A stretch of DNA of 64,000 nucleotides, taken from Tritrichomonas musculus (taxonomy: Eukaryota; Parabasalia; Tritrichomonadida; Tritrichomonadidae). Every line of letters starts with the position of its first letter. Position 1 is the first letter of the stretch. The position numbers and the translations under genes are program-made. The notes under the pieces are model-generated. The model was not told the DNA's origin and searched no databases. It saw only the letters and a list, made by a program, of their open reading frames with translations. Shown here piece by piece: positions 59,991-64,000 of the stretch. Location of the stretch: positions 5,394,001-5,458,000 of the forward strand of contig JAPFFF010000003.1 in assembly GCA_039105265.1 (NCBI GenBank). The letters run 5' to 3'.

Positions 59991-60117
59991 ATTCTATAAT
60001 TAAATAAACATTTGTTGCTTGTTCAATAATTAATTTTGATTCTATATTGAAAATTTAAAGCATATAAGTTTTTACTTGATAAATATTTATTGATACAAAT
60101 ACATTAAAAAAAAAAAT

Positions 60118-60609
60118 CTATTGATTGTGCATGTTCATATAGAACTGAGCAACAAGGCGGGGTGCAAGCATCAGTAATCGATCTAATTCCATTTCAATTG
60201 GTCCTGTATCTTCAAAAAATCTAACCAACGCAATTTGTTTGATAACATCTATTGAATCTATTGAATATGGGATAAGGCAGTGAGTATTTCGTGTTTCCTG
60301 AGATGGTGGTCTGAAAGAACGAAAAGAAACATTTGTCCATTTTTCAATGTTTTCTTTTGTGATTGAAAAATCAAAAGCATGAGTAGGATTGGTTTGAGTT
60401 GCAATATTAGTAAATTCGTGTTGTTCTAATTGCCAATATTTAATAAGGTATTTTTGGTATTTTTCGTTGAATAAATTATTCCCATCAACCCATTCGCATT
60501 TACGATTTGTCCATTGAACACGATAAAGAATTGTATTATCACCATCAAGGCGATGCGCAAAAATATTCATAATTTCATCTGAGGGCTGAATTATAGAACT
60601 ATTTTCCAT
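60118..60609 (-). CDS. HP1-like protein (chromodomain plus chromoshadow-like domain)
   Basis: Taking the ATG at 60609 gives 163 residues; a longer frame from 60693 adds 28 hydrophobic, aromatic residues (HYLYYFFHFTF) that do not fit a nuclear protein. Residues about 12-58 align with a chromodomain: IFAHRLDGDNTILYRVQW, CEWVDGNNL and YLIKYW. Residues about 118-163 resemble a chromoshadow domain, ending with PRLVAQFYMNM like the HP1 end P-x-V-x-x-F-Y-E. HP1 proteins bind methylated H3K9 and dimerise through the shadow domain. Of the three aromatic-cage positions only W33 is kept; the others read D11 and R36 in my alignment, so methyl-lysine binding may be lost or different. Confidence 0.65.
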   Translation of the reverse strand: MENSSIIQPSDEIMNIFAHRLDGDNTILYRVQWTNRKCEWVDGNNLFNEKYQKYLIKYWQLEQHEFTNIATQTNPTHAFDFSITKENIEKWTNVSFRSFRPPSQETRNTHCLIPYSIDSIDVIKQIALVRFFEDTGPIEMELDRLLMLAPRLVAQFYMNMHNQ

Positions 60610-60693
60610 CTTGTTCCTCAGAAATGTGAAATGAAAAAAATAGTATAAATAATGATTGAAGCTTCCTTTCTTGTCAATAAAAAGATGTATCAT

Positions 60694-60947
60694 TTCATAT
60701 TTAAAAATACATTATTTATTTCATTGAAATTGATTGGTTTAATAAGAACGCATTTCGATTATGATTATATTTAAAACTTTTTTTTTTATTTATAAGTTAC
60801 ATTGTAGTCTTTATTGGGTGATTATCATGTATAGTTAATGAATCTTAATTGAGAATTAAGAATAAAAAGGAATCTAATCGATATGAGATATATATTATTG
60901 TTAGGATATTTGTTCGACCAAATATATAATGAAAATTAATTTTTATA
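60694..60947. other. Divergent spacer
   Basis: Gene-free AT-rich region between the HP1-like gene and the membrane-protein gene. An AAAACTTTTTTTTT run lies near 60774. Confidence 0.5.
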
Positions 60948-61844
60948 ATGAACTTGATTTATATACTTATTTTCCTTTCTACCAGCAAAATTATCAACAT
61001 GTCAGTTTCAATCCCTCGTGAAATTGGATATATATCGCCCAAACGTGATTTGAACAATGATATACATTTATCAGTTTTTGTATTTTCTTATATGAGGTTA
61101 GTAGTTGCCATTTCTCAGCGTGGACCAAATGTTAAGATTAATTATTCAACACCAGCAGGAAGTAGTGCTCAGAATGGCGTCATCTTTCATGGTCGTTCTC
61201 TATTCATTCCTGAAGGCGATTGTGAATTTAGTATTTTTATTCCAAAAGGTGAAACGGTTGTTCTTGCTTACGCATCACTACGATATATGACGTGTTCAAC
61301 TGTGGAAGTTTGCACAACACACAATATGACACATACTTTTCAATATCATGATTCATTAAGCGATGATGTTACTGAAGTTTGCATATTATATGCACCTTCA
61401 TCAATGGAAAGTAGGTTTAGAATCGAAGAAGGTACAAAACTTGGAGAAAATCAAATTCTATTTGTTTACAATCACATAATGAATAACGCATGGTATGATA
61501 GATATACGGATGATGAATCCAGCGGTTGGTCTGCTACGTCCCAAAGGCCATGGCTCTTCCGCTTTCATTCAGGAAGTGACTTAGCTGCATCATTATTGTC
61601 GGAAAACTCAATTAAAGTTATATGTGAATCTACAAAAGAATTATCAAGCGACTCTTTACAATATTTTGAATCGCCAGAAAAACCCAAAATTGCTCAGACA
61701 GGTGTCTTCAAAAATAATTATATAATTCCTGCTTTGGGTTGTGCATTTCCGATATTACTTCTATCAAGTTGGATTTTTGCGACAGTTACTCTCTATAAAA
61801 AAGATCCTGCAATGCCGCCATCATTTCAAAGTAATCGTGCATGA
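60948..61844 (+). CDS. Type I membrane protein, function unknown
   Basis: I do not recognise this 298-residue protein. It starts with a hydrophobic segment (MNLIYILIFLSTSKI) that looks like a signal peptide. The middle (about 20-250) is a beta-rich extracellular or lumenal part with a few cysteines (C100-region MTCSTVEVC, C-I-L-Y) and aromatic phrases (GWSATSQRPWLFRF). A single transmembrane segment follows (about 258-280: IIPALGCAFPILLLSSWIFA), then a short basic tail with two prolines (KKDPAMPPSFQSNRA). The layout suggests a surface or secretory-pathway protein. Confidence 0.8.
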   Translation: MNLIYILIFLSTSKIINMSVSIPREIGYISPKRDLNNDIHLSVFVFSYMRLVVAISQRGPNVKINYSTPAGSSAQNGVIFHGRSLFIPEGDCEFSIFIPKGETVVLAYASLRYMTCSTVEVCTTHNMTHTFQYHDSLSDDVTEVCILYAPSSMESRFRIEEGTKLGENQILFVYNHIMNNAWYDRYTDDESSGWSATSQRPWLFRFHSGSDLAASLLSENSIKVICESTKELSSDSLQYFESPEKPKIAQTGVFKNNYIIPALGCAFPILLLSSWIFATVTLYKKDPAMPPSFQSNRA

Positions 61845-62519
61845 AATATTATGTGAAAGAATATGAATATTTGTTAAATAAACTAAATTTGTTTATAGAA
61901 TACTTCACGATAAATATGTTATTATAATAAATCAGAATTTCAAAATGATAAAAACGAAATGAATTATTTTATGATTAATTCTTAAGAAAAAAAAAAAAGC
62001 TTGACTTTATGGCTATCGTAAGATAATCTAATATGTGTAAAGTGGTAATTTATGTACATCCATTAAAATTAACATTATTGATCATCTTATTCAAGTTTAA
62101 TCTAATATTTTTATTTAAAATTTAGTATAAATTAGGGTTTTAATATATTTTTTAATGTTCATAAGTTTAAAAGAAAGAAATTTTTTCTATTATTACCAAA
62201 TCTAAATAACAAAAAAAAATAATTTTAACCAAAAAGAGTGCATCTAGCAATATATTTTATTCTCAATCATTTTTATGTTATTATTAAAGATCTCACTGTT
62301 TTGAATCAATAATAATATGAGATTTATAAAGCCAAAACTGATTTTATTATTATTATTATTATTATTATTATAAATTCCATTATAATTTGATATTTGCAAA
62401 TAATAAATCAACTAAAATAAGTTTTCAAAAAAATATGAGTATAAAAAATTTTTATCGGTAACTATTGAATTTTTGAATTCCAATTAAAAATTTGAATAAA
62501 TTATTTTTATTCTCTTTTT
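61845..62519. other. Spacer with TTA microsatellite
   Basis: ATT repeats run from about 62343 to 62371. Otherwise AT-rich and gene-free. No copy of the AACTTTTTGAA motif precedes the ankyrin-type gene. Confidence 0.5.
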
Positions 62520-63835
62520 ATGGAGCAAATAGACGATCAAAATACCATAAATCAATATGTTGCCAAAATGCAAAGGCTAGAGAATGAACTTATTTCATTT
62601 ATTACTCAAGACAATCATTCTGATGAAGATTATGAAAATCTTGCTAATTTTTTCGATGAACAAAAAATTCGAGATCAGCATGAATTCAAAGCGATACTTC
62701 ATTTAATTGTCAACATATCAAATAACTATCTTCGTAACGCTGATTTCTTCACGAACATCGAGCAAATTTTACTAATTTTTCAAAATGAAATCGACGATTT
62801 CTTTTCGAATGACGAACTTTTTGACATTTTTAGGGACAACAAACGAATTCTTCTCTTTCTTTTTGAAGAGAAGTTATTAACTCCAGACATGTACATAGCT
62901 TCAATCATTACTTCTCGTCAATATAAACAAGCTTTTTATCCGCATTATTTTTCGCCCGAATTTCGGTCATTTTTCAACATCAGTTTATGCCTTTACATTG
63001 ATGAAAAGAATCACGTCTTCAGCAACAACACATCCTTTATACAGAATGATTTTGAAACATTTGAAGTAAAACGGTTATCAGGTGAAAATGACGACTTTTT
63101 ATGTCAAATTATTCAAAAGGATTCATTGAAAGAATTCATTTCGTATGCGAATCAGAAAAATTTGGCCTTATCGACCAAAATTGAGCCTTCAATTTTTGAG
63201 ACAAACTCCTTTTTGATGTGTCGAAATCCAACACTGATTGAATATGCAGCTTTCTTTGGATCAATGCAAATTTTTGAATACTTGTATTCAAATAAAGTTG
63301 AATTGCCGCCTTCAATTTGGGAATACGCAATTCACGGCCAAAATAAAGACATTATTCACATACTTGAAAGAAATAAAATCTTGCCTGAAGATCCTTCTTA
63401 TAAAGGCTGCCTTATTGAGTCACTCAAATGTCATTATTTCGAAATGACTGAATTTATTAAAGAGAAATATTTCAAAGACATAAGTGACGATGATCTTGAC
63501 ATTTATTTTCACAGCCTTGAATTTTATAATTTTAAATATTTGCCCGTTAATTTCAATGATGAATTCAATCTATTCTATCATCTGTGTAAATTCGATCATT
63601 ATCCAATTGTTGAGTTACTTTTGGGTCACAAAAAATTGAAAATAAATGCAAAACACATTCAAAAATTCAATGCTTTTGAATAACATTTTCAATGGTTTAT
63701 TTTTCATGATATTTTTAAATTTTTATTATTTATAAAACTCCATTGATTATTGCAATCGAACAGCAAAATTTAGAAGTTGCTCAGCTTTTATTAGCTTGTG
63801 ATGATATTGATGTTAATGTTAAATCAATTTAAAAC
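62520..63835 (+). pseudogene. Trichomonad DUF3447/ankyrin-type gene, interrupted
   Basis: The frame from 62520 to 63683 (387 residues) has the usual N-terminal helical domain of the large trichomonad ankyrin families (DNHSDEDYENLANFFDEQKI, FRDNKRILLFLFEEKLLTP, a YYPHYF-type phrase), and then degenerate ankyrin units (NPTLIEYAAFFGSMQIFEYL, YPIVELLLGHKKLKINAKHIQ). It stops after QKFNAFE. About 60 bases later, in another frame, KTPLIIAIEQQNLEVAQLLL and then DDIDVNVKS (about 63738-63830) is a clear ankyrin repeat, again followed by a stop. So the ankyrin tail is broken by a frame change and stops, and the gene is truncated relative to its family, which often has many repeats. A shortened product could still be made. 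These proteins are probably interaction modules. Confidence 0.7.
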
Positions 63836-64000
63836 AAAAAATTTTTTTAATATAATTTCAAAAATTTATATTTTTTTCATACAATTTCAAATGCACTTGA
63901 TTTTTAAATACAGTTTTAATAATATTTTTAAATACAATTTGAACTTATATTTTAATGATATTTCAACCTATAAATATTTTTTTTAATGGAATTCTTTATT
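63836..64000. other. Degenerate 3' flank of the ankyrin-type gene
   Basis: The sequence is T- and A-rich and may be further decayed ankyrin-repeat sequence (FQKFI/FIQFQMHLIF-like phrases), but no unit is recognisable. The window ends here. Confidence 0.4.

Noticed and set aside
60610-60693. N-terminal extension of the HP1-like protein
   Set aside because: The extra 28 residues are aromatic and hydrophobic, unlike HP1 starts, while the ATG at 60609 gives a normal HP1-size protein.

Overview
This is a very AT-rich eukaryotic window. It carries long, apparently intronless genes on both strands, separated by AT-rich spacers with many homopolymer tracts. Gene content (TKL-like kinases and pseudokinases, a trichomonad-type ankyrin-domain protein, UPF1, TOR, VPS13, CHMP7) together with mariner, Tc1, hAT-like and Mutator-like transposons suggests a parabasalid protist, most likely Tritrichomonas or a close relative. 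That assignment is an inference from style and families, not a database match. The standard code (TAA, TAG, TGA stops) fits every gene seen.

Layout. 1-2.8 kb: the 5' end of a minus-strand AT-hook protein running off the window, a decayed mariner transposase lying against a tyrosine-recombinase fossil, and an ATCGAT-rich spacer. 2.8-13.3 kb: a giant VPS13/chorein lipid-transfer protein and, convergent to it, a kinase/coiled-coil/pseudokinase protein. 13.3-17.8 kb: a graveyard of decayed transposons (hAT-like gene with a Tc1 insertion, then an unidentified element gene). 17.98-25.67 kb: an apparently intact Mutator-like element with a perfect 9-bp target duplication, a 688-residue transposase, 333-bp terminal inverted repeats and, inside them, huge arrays of a 122-bp repeat (about 6.5 copies on the left, about 27.4 on the right). 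It also holds tRNA-like sequence and three back-to-back hairpins, and it sits inside an older inverted-repeat pair.

26.8-31.2 kb: UPF1 (minus strand) bracketed by two direct copies of a roughly 500-bp non-coding repeat. 31.2-38.1 kb: a TOR kinase whose long reading frame has no ATG until codon 217. 38.5-45.4 kb: a Rab GTPase, a coiled-coil protein, a CLU-family protein and a pseudokinase with a C-terminal zinc finger. 45.4-52 kb: mostly gene-poor, with a 285-bp TA-flanked MITE and an E2F/DP-like transcription factor. 52-64 kb: an L-type lectin, a WDR7-like propeller protein, a kinase, CHMP7, an HP1-like chromodomain protein, a membrane protein of unknown function and a broken ankyrin-type gene at the right edge.

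The host genes are housekeeping and signalling genes of different pathways: nutrient signalling (TOR), mRNA surveillance (UPF1), membrane contact and ESCRT (VPS13, CHMP7), vesicle traffic (Rab, lectin, WDR7-like) and chromatin or transcription (HP1-like, E2F-like, AT-hook). No operon is seen. A short element, AACTTTTTGAA or its complement, lies 25-100 bp upstream of many start codons and recurs in the ends of the transposons; it is a candidate core promoter or regulatory element.
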